Positions 9,146 through 17,719 of a stretch of DNA of 64,000 nt are shown piece after piece. A program made the translations under genes and the position numbers. The stretch covers positions 6,882,001 through 6,946,000 of the forward strand of contig NZ_CP009282.1 in the NCBI RefSeq assembly GCF_000758605.1, in the 5' to 3' direction. Source of the stretch: Paenibacillus sp. FSL R5-0912 (GTDB lineage Bacteria > Bacillota > Bacilli > Paenibacillales > Paenibacillaceae). Position 1 is the stretch's first letter, and each line of letters begins with the position of its first letter. The notes beneath the pieces are model-generated. The model was given only the letters and a program-made list of their open reading frames with translations, searched no databases and was not told the origin of the DNA.

Positions 9146-9981
9146 TGAACAGCAGCAGATACCGGCCCAGAAACTTCGTTCTAGAGATCATCTCCATACT
9201 TCTGGCTATTATATTCTTATCCCCCTTCTACCTGGTGCTAAGCAATTCGGTTAAAGGGCTTAAGGACATCCTGATCGACGCCGCTTCCTGGCCGCAGGTG
9301 TTCCACTGGGATAATTACTCGAAGGTCTGGAATGCCATTGACTTCCCGCAAGCCTTCTTCAGCTCCCTGCAAATCACTGTCTTAAGCGTAATCTTCATTG
9401 TCCTGTTCAGTTCGATGGCCGCTTATCAGATTGTACGGAAGCCGACACGCTTCAATTCCTTCGTCTTCCTGCTGCTGGTCTCGGCGATGATCATTCCGTT
9501 CCAGTCGCTGATGTTGCAATTAGTCCGTGTGACCAGTATTCTGGAACTTCGCGGAGAATTATACGGGATCGTGGCCTGCTATCTCGGCTTCGGAATGCCG
9601 CTGTCGGTGTTTCTGTTCCACGGATTCATTAAGACAGTGCCTTTTGAGCTGGAGGAAGCGGCGCGGGTGGACGGCTCCAATCCGTACGGCGTATTCTTCA
9701 AAATTGTGTTCCCGCTGCTCATGCCGATTATTGTAACGGTCATTATCCTTAACACGCTGTGGATCTGGAATGACTATCTGCTGCCGGTGCTCGTCATCGG
9801 GGGAAATAAGGATCTGACGACCCTGCCGGTTGCAGTGACCAAGTTCTTCGGGCAGTACACCAAGAAGTGGGATCTGGCCCTTGCGGGTCTCGTGATGGCG
9901 ATTACGCCTATCCTCATATTCTTCCTGTCCCTGCAGCGTTATATTGTCGAAGGTGTAACCACAGGCTCCATTAAGGGATGA
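9145..9981 (+). CDS. Carbohydrate ABC transporter permease (MalG/UgpE type)
   Basis: A 278-residue permease with six TM segments, partner of the preceding gene. The EAA-loop reads EEAARVDGSNPYGVFFKIVFP. The C-terminus ends VEGVTTGSIKG, the usual tail of MalG-like subunits. It shares one base with the upstream gene. A 115-bp gap containing the second 30-bp motif separates it from the binding-protein gene, so the latter can be made at a different level. Confidence 0.92.
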   Translation: MNSSRYRPRNFVLEIISILLAIIFLSPFYLVLSNSVKGLKDILIDAASWPQVFHWDNYSKVWNAIDFPQAFFSSLQITVLSVIFIVLFSSMAAYQIVRKPTRFNSFVFLLLVSAMIIPFQSLMLQLVRVTSILELRGELYGIVACYLGFGMPLSVFLFHGFIKTVPFELEEAARVDGSNPYGVFFKIVFPLLMPIIVTVIILNTLWIWNDYLLPVLVIGGNKDLTTLPVAVTKFFGQYTKKWDLALAGLVMAITPILIFFLSLQRYIVEGVTTGSIKG

Positions 9982-10004
9982 TCGCGAGATCCCCTTGCAA
10001 CAAT

Positions 10005-10034
10005 ATCCACTTTTTCGAGCAAAATATTAAGTGT
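10005..10034. promoter_or_regulatory. 30-bp conserved motif, copy 2, before the binding-protein gene
   Basis: Begins ATCCACTTTT and ends TTAAGTGT, the same length and end sequences as copy 1 at 8156-8185, while the middle differs. Its place in the gap between permease and binding protein suggests a separate controlled promoter for the binding protein. Confidence 0.5.
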
Positions 10035-10096
10035 AAGTCCACTCTCATTTGGATTACGATCTAGTTGCAGGAAACACAGACCAGGGAGGTTATTCT

Positions 10097-11413
10097 ATGA
10101 AAAGAAAGTTCGCGTTCGTTATCGCAACCGTTTGCACACTTATTATCGCAGGTTGCGGGAATAGCGGCAATACGAATTCCGCAGGCAATGGAAACGCAAC
10201 CAATGCTCCTAATGCGTCAACCGAAACCACAGCACCGGAAGCAACCAAGGCACCTGCCAAGGATGTTACGATCAAAATGTTCCAGTTCAAGGTTGAAATT
10301 GCCGAGCAGCTGAACGCACTCGCCGAAGAATATGAGAAAGAAACCGGTGTGAAGGTCGAAGTGGAAACGCATGGCGGCGGTGAAGACTACGGCGCGTTGC
10401 TCAAAGCGGAGATTGCTTCCGGCTCTGAACCGGAAATTTTCAATAACGGCGGTTATACTGCCCTCGTACCTTATATGGACCGCGCCACTGATTTGAGCAA
10501 TGAGCCTTGGGCCGCCAATCTGATCCCAACCGCCAAAACGCCGGCAACCGTGGACGGCAAGCTCTATGGTATGCCAATGAACGTAGAAGGCTATGGACTA
10601 ATCTACAACAAGGATCTGTTCGCCAAAGCCGGCATTACGGAAGAGCCTAAGACCCTCCCGCAATTGAAAGATGCGGCAGCCAAGCTGAAATCCGCCGGCA
10701 TCACACCGTTTGAAGCCACTAATGAGTGGTGGTCGATGGGGATTCACCTTGTGAACGTAGGTCTGGCCCACCAGCCTGATCCGAAGCAGTTCATTGATGA
10801 TGTCAAAGCCGGTACGCAGACGATCAAAGGTAACGCCGTATTCGAGCAGTGGCTGGATCTGGTGGATGTGATCTTCGACAATGCCCAGGATAACAAGATG
10901 ACTACCGACTATGCTACCCAGGTTGCGGAATTCGCATCCGGCAAAGCCGCGATGATGCTACAGGGTAACTGGACGCAAGGCGATATCGACAAAATCGATC
11001 CTGCCCTGAATCTGGGCCTCCTCCCGCTTCCGATCAGCGACGAAGAAGGCACTATCCTTGTAGGCGTACCTAACAACTATGTGGTGAACAGCAAATCCGA
11101 GCATCCGGAAGAAGCTAAAGCCTTCCTGAACTGGCTCGTCTCTTCCGAAACCGGCCAGAAGTATCTGACCAAGGAATTCAAGTTCATCCCGGCTGAAACT
11201 AACGTTGCTGCCGACGCAGCAGATATCGGCCAGGTTGCCGTTGCCGTGCAGGAGAAATCCGCTACCGCCCTCGGCTGGAACTGGGATATGTTCCCTGACG
11301 GTGTAACCCAGGGCTTCGGCGCTGCGATGCAGGAATATCTCGGCGGACAGCTTGACCGTGATAAGCTGCTGGAGAGTCTGGATAAGGCTGTGCAGGATAT
11401 TGTGAAGCAATAG
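10097..11413 (+). CDS. Sugar ABC transporter substrate-binding lipoprotein
   Basis: A 438-residue extracellular binding protein. The start MKRKFAF at 10097 has a GGGAGG site; an upstream in-frame start lacks one. The signal peptide ends in a lipobox (IIAGC, Cys20), so it is anchored by a lipid. A low-complexity Asn/Thr/Ala linker precedes a family-1 extracellular solute-binding fold (about 55-435) with EIFNNGGYTALVPYMD and a Trp-rich pocket (ATNEWWSMG). It delivers the sugar to the permeases at 8255-9981. A terminator follows at 11431. Confidence 0.93.
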   Translation: MKRKFAFVIATVCTLIIAGCGNSGNTNSAGNGNATNAPNASTETTAPEATKAPAKDVTIKMFQFKVEIAEQLNALAEEYEKETGVKVEVETHGGGEDYGALLKAEIASGSEPEIFNNGGYTALVPYMDRATDLSNEPWAANLIPTAKTPATVDGKLYGMPMNVEGYGLIYNKDLFAKAGITEEPKTLPQLKDAAAKLKSAGITPFEATNEWWSMGIHLVNVGLAHQPDPKQFIDDVKAGTQTIKGNAVFEQWLDLVDVIFDNAQDNKMTTDYATQVAEFASGKAAMMLQGNWTQGDIDKIDPALNLGLLPLPISDEEGTILVGVPNNYVVNSKSEHPEEAKAFLNWLVSSETGQKYLTKEFKFIPAETNVAADAADIGQVAVAVQEKSATALGWNWDMFPDGVTQGFGAAMQEYLGGQLDRDKLLESLDKAVQDIVKQ

Positions 11414-11430
11414 GAACTAATAAAAAGCAA

Positions 11431-11471
11431 GAGGTGCCTCAAAGCCAAAATGGCTTGGGTGCCTCTTTTTT
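11431..11471 (+). terminator. Terminator of the first ABC importer operon
   Basis: GAGGTGCC...AAGCC and GGCTT...GTGCCTC form an imperfect stem around an AAAAT loop, followed by TTTTTT on the plus strand. Confidence 0.8.
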
Positions 11472-11508
11472 ATATTTGTTTTAGAGCAGGATTTACGTTG
11501 GCACTTTA

Positions 11509-11643
11509 GAGCACGCTCCGCAAACGGAACGTTGTTCCAATCGCTCTTGTATCCAGATTTTATTTATTCCCCTTTACGGTGAAAATCCGGATACAAAGGC
11601 GACCGCTCCGCTTTTCCACAATCATTCCGTCCGCTCCGCTGTT
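11509..11643. repeat. Structured interspersed repeat, copy A
   Basis: A ~135-bp non-coding segment that matches copy B at 46690-46832 in layout and in parts of its sequence. The core is a long hairpin: TCGC (11541-11544) pairs with GCGA (11599-11602), TTGTATCC (11547-11554) with GGATACAA (11589-11596), and GATTTT (11556-11561) with AAAATC (11582-11587) around a 20-nt loop. Downstream flanks share AAAGGCGA-CGCT and a CCGCTCCGC block with copy B. The upper stem differs from copy B at many positions but stays paired, which indicates selection on structure. No gene was seen in it. Confidence 0.7.
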
Positions 11644-11690
11644 TAAGAGGGGGAGTTTCTACAATCTTAAAGACCACTTCCATCGAAATG

Positions 11691-11843
11691 AAAGGGATTT
11701 ATCCCCTTCATTTCCCTCAAATACCCGCCCACAGCGAATTCAAAGGGATTTATCCCCTTCATTTCCTCCAAATACCCGCCTACAGCGAATTCAAAGGGAT
11801 TTATCCCTTTCATTTCCTCATCCCTCGCCACTTCCCCGAATTC
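11691..11843. repeat. Three tandem 51-bp repeats
   Basis: Copies start at 11691, 11742 and 11793, each beginning AAAGGGATTTATCCC and ending GAATTC. Copies 1 and 2 differ at about three positions; copy 3 is diverged in its middle. The unit opens with a short inverted repeat. Because 51 is a multiple of three, both strands show long open frames here (a 17-residue repeat with MKGINPFEFAVGGYL on the minus strand), but neither has a credible start, so this is treated as a DNA repeat. The 545-bp gap between the binding-protein gene and mntH holds this, repeat copy A and two terminators. Confidence 0.85.
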
Positions 11844-11870
11844 AGTAGCACTTCTACGCAAAAATAACAA

Positions 11871-11915
11871 AAGGCCCTCCCAAGCCATCGTTCATGGCTT
11901 TGGGACGACCCTTTT
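11871..11915 (-). terminator. Terminator of mntH
   Basis: On the minus strand AAGGGTCGTCCCAAAGCCAT pairs with the ATGGCTTGGGAGGGCC side across a short loop and is followed by TTTTGTTATTTTT. It lies 44 bp after the mntH stop. Confidence 0.85.
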
Positions 11916-11958
11916 GAAGGAAGATTCACAGCGTAAAACATTAATGACCTTACAGCAG

Positions 11959-13257
11959 TTACACAAACATCTCAACAATCAGGAACAAATTTAGTGACAC
12001 TACCAGAGCCGAGATAATCCAGCCGAGGAGGGTGGTGATCCGGTGGTTCACCAGCCCCTTCATGATTGTGCGGTCGCTTGTGAAGATCACGAGCGGAATG
12101 AGGGCAAAGGCAATCCCGAAGGACAAGACGACCTGGCTCATCACCAGTGCACTAGTAGCGTTAATCCCGAAGGCGATGATGGTCAGCGGTGGAATGATTG
12201 TAATCGCCCGCCGCAGGTAGAGATTGATCTTTTTATTAATGAAGCCTTGCATGACCACATCACCAGCCATTGTACCGACCGACGAGCTCGACAGACCTGC
12301 GATCAGGAGGCCGAGGCCGAAGGAGATGGCGGTAACCGGTCCTGCCAGATTGCGGAACTGCTCGAAGGCGACATCCAAATCCTCAACGACCAGACCATTC
12401 TTGAAGAACAACGCCGCAGCTACAACCACCATGGCCATATTCACGGCACCGGCAATCAGCATGGCAATCAGAATATCGATGAATTCCAGCCGGAAGATCT
12501 GTTTCTTCTCCCGCTCATCGATCCCGACGACCCGGCTCTGGGTCAGCGAGGAATGCAGATAAATCGCATGCGGCATAACCGTCGCGCCGAGAATTCCGGC
12601 AGCCAGCAGGATGCTGTCCACACCTTCGAATCTTGGAGTGAACATTCCGGCAACTACACTGCCCGCATCGGGCTTCGCCATAATGACCTGGAATGCAAAA
12701 GCCAGAACAACAATCATCACCATCCCGGCAATTCCGGCCTCCAGGGTACGGTAGCCGCGCCGCTGGAGCTCCAGAATAGCGAAAGATCCTACTGCGGTAA
12801 TCAGCGCAGCGGGCAGCATCGGTATACCGAACAGCAAGTATAGTCCAAGGGCTGCCCCGATAAATTCCGCCAGGTCAGTAGCGATAATAACCAGTTCACT
12901 CTGAATCCACAGGAAGATGGACACGCCCCTCGGGAATTTCTCCCGGGCTACCTCAGGCAGATTCTTACCGGTGGCAATGCCAAGCTTGGCGGATAAGGAT
13001 TGTATAAGGACAGCCATCAGATTCGAGGCAAAGATAACCCATAATAACAAATATCCGTATTTCGAGCCTGCAGTAATATTAGTGGCGAAATTGCCGGGGT
13101 CCAGATACGCTACAGAAGCGATAAAAGCCGGGCCCAAGAAAGGAAGGAGTCTCTTCAGTCCTTTGACATCTCCATTCAGCACCGATTGTGCCGAATGTTT
13201 ATTAGTATGTCCTTTTAGTATAGGGGATGATTCTACTGCTGTATTTTGCTCCATCAT
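11959..13257 (-). CDS. mntH: Nramp-type manganese/divalent metal transporter
   Basis: A 432-residue protein with eleven predicted TM segments. Nramp metal-site motifs are present: DPGNFATNITAGS in TM1 and MPHAIYLHSSL in TM6. These proteins import Mn2+ (and sometimes Fe2+) with protons. A GAGGAGGG site precedes the ATG. A promoter with a probable MntR operator overlaps its -35 (13292-13322), so repression by manganese is likely. The gene is alone in its transcript. Confidence 0.94.
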   Translation of the reverse strand: MMEQNTAVESSPILKGHTNKHSAQSVLNGDVKGLKRLLPFLGPAFIASVAYLDPGNFATNITAGSKYGYLLLWVIFASNLMAVLIQSLSAKLGIATGKNLPEVAREKFPRGVSIFLWIQSELVIIATDLAEFIGAALGLYLLFGIPMLPAALITAVGSFAILELQRRGYRTLEAGIAGMVMIVVLAFAFQVIMAKPDAGSVVAGMFTPRFEGVDSILLAAGILGATVMPHAIYLHSSLTQSRVVGIDEREKKQIFRLEFIDILIAMLIAGAVNMAMVVVAAALFFKNGLVVEDLDVAFEQFRNLAGPVTAISFGLGLLIAGLSSSSVGTMAGDVVMQGFINKKINLYLRRAITIIPPLTIIAFGINATSALVMSQVVLSFGIAFALIPLVIFTSDRTIMKGLVNHRITTLLGWIISALVVSLNLFLIVEMFV

Positions 13258-13291
13258 TTTCTATCCCTCCTCTTGCCCGGAAAAAGTTGTC

Positions 13292-13322
13292 TATATACAC
13301 GAAAGTTTCCCTGATGCAACAT
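13292..13322 (-). promoter_or_regulatory. mntH promoter with probable MntR operator
   Basis: On the minus strand TTGCAT (-35, 13319-13314), a 16-bp spacer and TATATA (-10, 13297-13292). The -35 and spacer contain TTGCATCAGGGAAACTTT, which closely resembles the TTTGC...GGAAAC operators of MntR in Bacillus. MntR binding is inferred from this likeness. Confidence 0.65.
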
Positions 13323-13538
13323 TTGATTTGTTTTCATTATAATCTGCTAATTGAGAAATGTAAATGTATTTTCATTGGATTTTTCATCCGGAATGGCATC
13401 CTGATTAATACACACGATATCCGCCCAGATGCTCAAAAATATATTATGTGCAAACCTGCGGCAAAGTGATGCTCCAGCCTAAGAAGTCATTACCCCGCCC
13501 GCTGCTTCGCAAACTAAAATGCATCTGTCACAGCGTAC

Positions 13539-13582
13539 AAAAAAACGGACGAGCTTCAGGAGTTAATCCTGACTCTCGCCCG
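13539..13582 (-). terminator. Terminator after the small membrane-protein gene
   Basis: A stem with CGGGCGAGAGTCAGGA on one side and TCCTGAAGCTCGTCCG on the other, then a run of seven T on the minus strand. Confidence 0.88.
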
Positions 13583-13610
13583 CCGGGCATTCCAGTGTGA
13601 TCCACACTGC

Positions 13611-13814
13611 TTAAGAGGTAATACTTTGGATATCAGCGCGCATCTGTTCATTCAGCAGCTTCAGTTCATTCAGCTCTTGCTGCAGCTTCTCCACATCCGC
13701 CTGCTTCCGCGAGTGGCCTCCATGTCCATGTTTGCCGCGCATGCCGGGCATTCCGAACATCATGAGAATCATCATCAGCGGACAGATCAATGTAACCAGC
13801 CAGGACCAATTCAT
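13611..13814 (-). CDS. Small membrane protein with coiled-coil tail (DUF2933-like)
   Basis: A 67-residue protein. The start MNWSW at 13814 is chosen because GGAGGAGG lies just before it. One TM segment rich in Met and Leu (about 4-22, ending MFGMPGM) is followed by a Gly/His-rich stretch (KHGHGGHS) and a coiled coil of about 30 residues (ADVEKLQQELNELKLL). It resembles small DUF2933-type proteins sometimes found near metal genes; the His/Met content would suit metal contact, but this is inference. It has its own terminator and sits between mntH and glnS. Confidence 0.65.
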   Translation of the reverse strand: MNWSWLVTLICPLMMILMMFGMPGMRGKHGHGGHSRKQADVEKLQQELNELKLLNEQMRADIQSITS

Positions 13815-13887
13815 GGTTATTCCTCCTCCGGGATTCAAGGTACTGCCATCAGTATAGCCGCCGTTTGTGGAGAAACTGTGTTGAAGC

Positions 13888-15591
13888 TTATTTTTCTGCT
13901 TTCCCTTTCCAGGTGTCCTTCAGCGGAACAATTCTGTTGAATACCAGCCTGTGATCAGAACTGTGCTTGCTGTCGATACAGAAATAACCGTGACGCAGGA
14001 ATTGAAATTTGTCCCCGGGCTGTGGTTTATCCGCAAGCGGCTCCAGCAAGCAATCCTTTAGCAAAGTGGCAGAATCCGGGTTGATGTACGCTTCCCAGGT
14101 CTCCCCTTCCTCCTTCGGCCCTTCATTGTCTACAAGCAACTTCTCGTACAGATACACATCACTTTTGACCGCATGCTCAGCGGACACCCAATGGATGGTT
14201 CCTTTTACCTTCCGCCCGTCAAAACCGCTCCCGCTTCTCGTATCCGGATCATAGGTGCAGCGCAGCTCGACAATCTCACCAGTTTCCTTATCCTTAATCA
14301 CTTCATTGCAGCGGATGAAATACCCACCCTTCAGCCGTACTTCACCGCCAAGCGTCAGTCTGCGGAAGCCCTTGGAAGGTATCTCCATGAAGTCCTCCCG
14401 CTCGATATAGAGTGTGCCGGAGAATGGAACGTCTCTTGTGCCGAGCGCGGGATTCTCACTGTTGTACTCAATGTTAAGAGATTCAGAAGCCCCGGCTTCG
14501 TAATTGGCAAGCACAACCTTCAGCGGATTCAGCACGGCCATGATAGCCGGCACCTTCGCTTTAAGATCCTGTCTTACGCAGTGCTCCAGCAGCGAGAAAT
14601 CGACCATTGCCGTATTGCGGACCATCCCGATCTCCCGGACAAAATCCTTGATGCTCTCCGGCGTGAATCCGCGTCTGCGCAGTCCACGGAGCGTAGGCAG
14701 ACGCGGATCATCCCAGCCGTCCACATACTTCCCGGCAACCAGCGCCCGGAGATACCGTTTGCTCGTGACCACTCCCGTCAGATTCACCCGGCCGAATTCC
14801 CTTTGCTTAGGGGGTTCAGGAATATTCAGCTCCTTAAGCACCCACTCATACAGCGGCCGGTGATCCTTGAACTCAATGGAGCAGAGTGAATGCGTTACCC
14901 CTTCAATGGCATCCTGAATCGGATGAGCAAAATCATACATCGGATAGATGCACCAGTCCTCCCCCGTGCGGTAGTGCTCTGCATGAATGATCCGGTAGAG
15001 TACCGGGTCGCGCAGATTGATGTTGGGCGAAGACATGTCGATTCTGGCCCGCAGCACCTTTGCACCGTTAGGATATTCTCCATTACGCATCCCCCGGAAC
15101 AGCCGCAGATTCTCGTCCGGCGACCGGTCCCGGTACGGACTGTCCTTACCAGGTTCGGTTAATGTCCCCCTGTAGGACGTTACTTCCTCCGGAGTCAGGT
15201 CGCAGACATAAGCTTTCCCCTTAAGAATCAGTTCCTCTGCGCTGCGGCAGATTTCCTCCGAATAATCAGAGCCATAATAGATATGCTCTCCCGGGCTGCA
15301 GCCCAGCCATTCCATGTCCTCGGTAATAGCTTTTACATACTCCATATCCTCCTTCAGCGGGTTGGTATCATCGAAGCGCAGATGGAATCTGCCGCCATTC
15401 TTACGGGCAATCTCAACATTCGTGTGGATGGCAAAAGCACTGCCGATATGCAGATACCCATTGGGCTCCGGCGGAAATCTTGTGCAGATCTCCCTGCTGT
15501 AGACTCCGCCCTCCACGTCTTCTCTGATCAGCTTATCCATATAATTCTCCGGCACGGCCGGTTCACTCTCATTCACATTAACGTCAGTCAT
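13888..15591 (-). CDS. glnS: Glutaminyl-tRNA synthetase
   Basis: A 567-residue class I aminoacyl-tRNA synthetase. The start MTDVNVN at 15591 follows GGAGGAGATC; the frame stays open further upstream but that is the T-box leader. The catalytic HIGH-type motif is HIGS in FPPEPNGYLHIGSAFA, and the KMSKS-type loop is VVTSKRYL, typical of GlnRS. The C-terminal half has the beta-barrel anticodon domains. It charges tRNA-Gln directly, whereas many Firmicutes use the GatCAB route instead. Expression is under a T-box riboswitch (15592-15936). Confidence 0.94.
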   Translation of the reverse strand: MTDVNVNESEPAVPENYMDKLIREDVEGGVYSREICTRFPPEPNGYLHIGSAFAIHTNVEIARKNGGRFHLRFDDTNPLKEDMEYVKAITEDMEWLGCSPGEHIYYGSDYSEEICRSAEELILKGKAYVCDLTPEEVTSYRGTLTEPGKDSPYRDRSPDENLRLFRGMRNGEYPNGAKVLRARIDMSSPNINLRDPVLYRIIHAEHYRTGEDWCIYPMYDFAHPIQDAIEGVTHSLCSIEFKDHRPLYEWVLKELNIPEPPKQREFGRVNLTGVVTSKRYLRALVAGKYVDGWDDPRLPTLRGLRRRGFTPESIKDFVREIGMVRNTAMVDFSLLEHCVRQDLKAKVPAIMAVLNPLKVVLANYEAGASESLNIEYNSENPALGTRDVPFSGTLYIEREDFMEIPSKGFRRLTLGGEVRLKGGYFIRCNEVIKDKETGEIVELRCTYDPDTRSGSGFDGRKVKGTIHWVSAEHAVKSDVYLYEKLLVDNEGPKEEGETWEAYINPDSATLLKDCLLEPLADKPQPGDKFQFLRHGYFCIDSKHSSDHRLVFNRIVPLKDTWKGKAEK

Positions 15592-15936
15592 TCTGATCTC
15601 CTCCTGTATATTGGTGATACCTGCCCTCACGGGACAACAAAAAAGAACCTCACCTCCAAGACTGTAGTCTTGGGGACGAGATTCTCGCGGTACCACCCCA
15701 GGTTTATTAATATGTCGCCATATTAATCTCATCAAGTACGGCACTGCCGGCAGGCAGGACTTATACTCTAGCTCTGTAACAGGAGCTCCTGTTGTACCAT
15801 CCCCGGCCATAGCCGGTTCCGGTGCACCGCTCAGAGGCTTGTTTCGGTCCAGCCTTCCCTGCTCCTTCGCACCACCCGGAGCTCTCTGTGAGGGAATGAA
15901 TAGACGTACTCTTCTCGTCATCGCGTTTGATCATTT
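15592..15936 (-). promoter_or_regulatory. T-box riboswitch leader of glnS
   Basis: The invariant T-box sequence reads TGGGGTGGTACCGCGAGA on the minus strand (15700-15683). It is followed by a terminator hairpin (CTCGTCCCCAAGACT with GTCTTGGAGGTGAG) and a T run near 15644-15639. The 5' part has the Stem I features GAAGAGTA and AGAGAGCTCC, and a distal loop GGGTGGTGCGAA. A CAA at 15841-15839, preceded by GAAA as in known specifier loops, is a candidate glutamine specifier codon. Uncharged tRNA-Gln would bind and favour the antiterminator. Confidence 0.9.
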
Positions 15937-15941
15937 GATCC

Positions 15942-15970
15942 AGAATAACAAATCACAGGCTGGGTGTAAA
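15942..15970 (-). promoter_or_regulatory. glnS leader promoter
   Basis: TTTACA (15970-15965), 17-bp spacer, TATTCT (15947-15942) on the minus strand, just before the T-box leader. Confidence 0.6.
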
Positions 15971-16012
15971 GTGTAGCAATGTCCGTTGGCGGCAGCAGCC
16001 TGCGGGACAACC

Positions 16013-17569
16013 TTACCCCTGGCTCAGCGCCGCCAAAAGCTCCAAGGCTTCCTCATGCTCCGGCTCAATCAGAAGTGATCTGCGCGTATAATCCAGCGCT
16101 GCTTCGTCATCCTCCTGCTCGTAGCTGCAAATAGCCAGGCAGTACAATACAGTAATTACCGGCTCCTCCTCACTGGATGCAAGCGAATGTTCCAGGAAGC
16201 GGCGGGACTCCCCGTACTGCTCCATCTCGAACAGCAGCAGACCGCAGTCGAGCGCCAGATCATATTTCTGCGGCATCGGATAGAAGCCTTTCCACATCAG
16301 ATTAATCCCGCGCTGCAGGTCCAGCAGCTCATCATCACTGGCATCCGGCAGCAGAGCGGAGATACGCTCCGCACTCTGGATGAACAGCTCGGCATCATAG
16401 CCGCCCAGCCGCCAGAAGGCCAGGATCTGCTGCATGCCGATCGTATCGTAATTTTTGTCGATCCACACCTTCAGGCTGAAGAAATCATCCGGGCCGAACC
16501 GCTCTACAAACCGCCGGTAGGCCAGACGGGTATGGGGATGGAGCATCGGCTCTTCAAGCATCAGAATGCAGCCGACATTCAGATTCTTATAATGATGCTG
16601 TGTGAACTGGGACTTGGCGCCCTTCCGTTCAAAATAATGCACCAGCGCATGATAATTTGCCGTGAGTGAAATGCTGCCGTGATGAATCAGCTTCGGCGGC
16701 TCGGCGAATTCCCAGTTCTCCAGCCGGTGGTCGCCCTTATCTGCGGTAAGCAGCAGGAAGCTCCCCTGGGAGAGAGCCCCGAGACGTTCCATACAGGAAA
16801 TGGCCGCCGCCGGGAACAGGATATGCGAATCCTCCAGCTTGTCCAGATAGAATGAAATCACTTCATGGTACTTGTATGAAGGATCCTCATAGCCTTCGGC
16901 CCGCTTGTAATGATATTCCGGCACCAGATCCCGCAGTACTTCGGACGTGCTCATCGAGCCGGACTGCTCGGGATATTTTAACGAAACCTCACATTCATAA
17001 ATCTTGCCTTCATCAATATAGAGCAGTTCCTGCTGAATACTATCGAAGAAGTAGTTGGCGATCACCATCAGCGGCTGCTGCAGTCCGCCGGGCTTAATCA
17101 CTATTCCGCTCTGCGTCAGGGACAGCTCTGTATCCTGCACCGCATCAAAGCGGGCGAAATCAAGAATCCCCTGCTCCACAAAAGGCTTCAGACCTTCATG
17201 CTTCTGCCAGCCCTCAATATTCTTCCAGGGCAGATCGCTCATGACGTAGCGGAAAGGAGGCAGCAGCACTCCGGCATACTGGATCAGCTCACATAGCTGC
17301 TGCAGAACATGGAACGCCAGGCGTCCGACACCTGCGCCAAGCTCCAGAATAATAACCGGTTCTGTAGTATGCCCCTTCTCCGCACGGTCCTGCAGAAATC
17401 CGAAGATCATCTCCGCATACGCTGTTCCGATCATCGGATTGCTTGTAATGTACTGTGGGACCTGGTCATTCGCCCAAGCCTGCAGCCCGAGCTGCTCATA
17501 ATACCTGCGCTGCAGTTCCCATATTGGCGCTTCACTGAAGCGGTATCGTTCTTGTCCGTCTATTGTCAT
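16013..17569 (-). CDS. SAM-dependent methyltransferase-like protein with TPR-like C-terminus
   Basis: A 518-residue cytoplasmic protein. A Rossmann SAM-binding motif is visible at about 73-90 (ILELGAGVGRLAFHVL). The region up to ~330 keeps the style of MidA/SAM-dependent methyltransferases, including SDLPWKNIEGW and MVIANYFFDSIQQ. The C-terminal ~170 residues contain TPR-like helices (residues about 440-515, LALDCGLLLFEMEQYGESRRFLEHSL and following). The substrate is unknown; the TPR part suggests a protein partner. It is a single gene between the glnS leader and the divergent bicupin gene. Confidence 0.7.
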   Translation of the reverse strand: MTIDGQERYRFSEAPIWELQRRYYEQLGLQAWANDQVPQYITSNPMIGTAYAEMIFGFLQDRAEKGHTTEPVIILELGAGVGRLAFHVLQQLCELIQYAGVLLPPFRYVMSDLPWKNIEGWQKHEGLKPFVEQGILDFARFDAVQDTELSLTQSGIVIKPGGLQQPLMVIANYFFDSIQQELLYIDEGKIYECEVSLKYPEQSGSMSTSEVLRDLVPEYHYKRAEGYEDPSYKYHEVISFYLDKLEDSHILFPAAAISCMERLGALSQGSFLLLTADKGDHRLENWEFAEPPKLIHHGSISLTANYHALVHYFERKGAKSQFTQHHYKNLNVGCILMLEEPMLHPHTRLAYRRFVERFGPDDFFSLKVWIDKNYDTIGMQQILAFWRLGGYDAELFIQSAERISALLPDASDDELLDLQRGINLMWKGFYPMPQKYDLALDCGLLLFEMEQYGESRRFLEHSLASSEEEPVITVLYCLAICSYEQEDDEAALDYTRRSLLIEPEHEEALELLAALSQG

Positions 17570-17719
17570 TAGTTCAAACCCTGCTCTCTGATTATCGTAC
17601 GGAAATTTGTCCGGTAGTCAAATATTATCACATTTCGCTCAGCCCTTCACAACTCATAAGTGGCATACTGGCGCATATATTTCTTGGAGTGCTGTACGAT
17701 CCAGAAAGGAGCTTAAGCC

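Noticed and set aside
11667..11888. Minus-strand frame with a 17-residue repeat (MKGINPFEFAVGGYL)
   Set aside because: It begins inside the mntH terminator, has no ribosome site and its length is explained by the 51-bp repeat.
15592..15921. Upstream extension of the glnS frame
   Set aside because: The segment is the T-box leader; the true start with GGAGGAGATC is at 15591.
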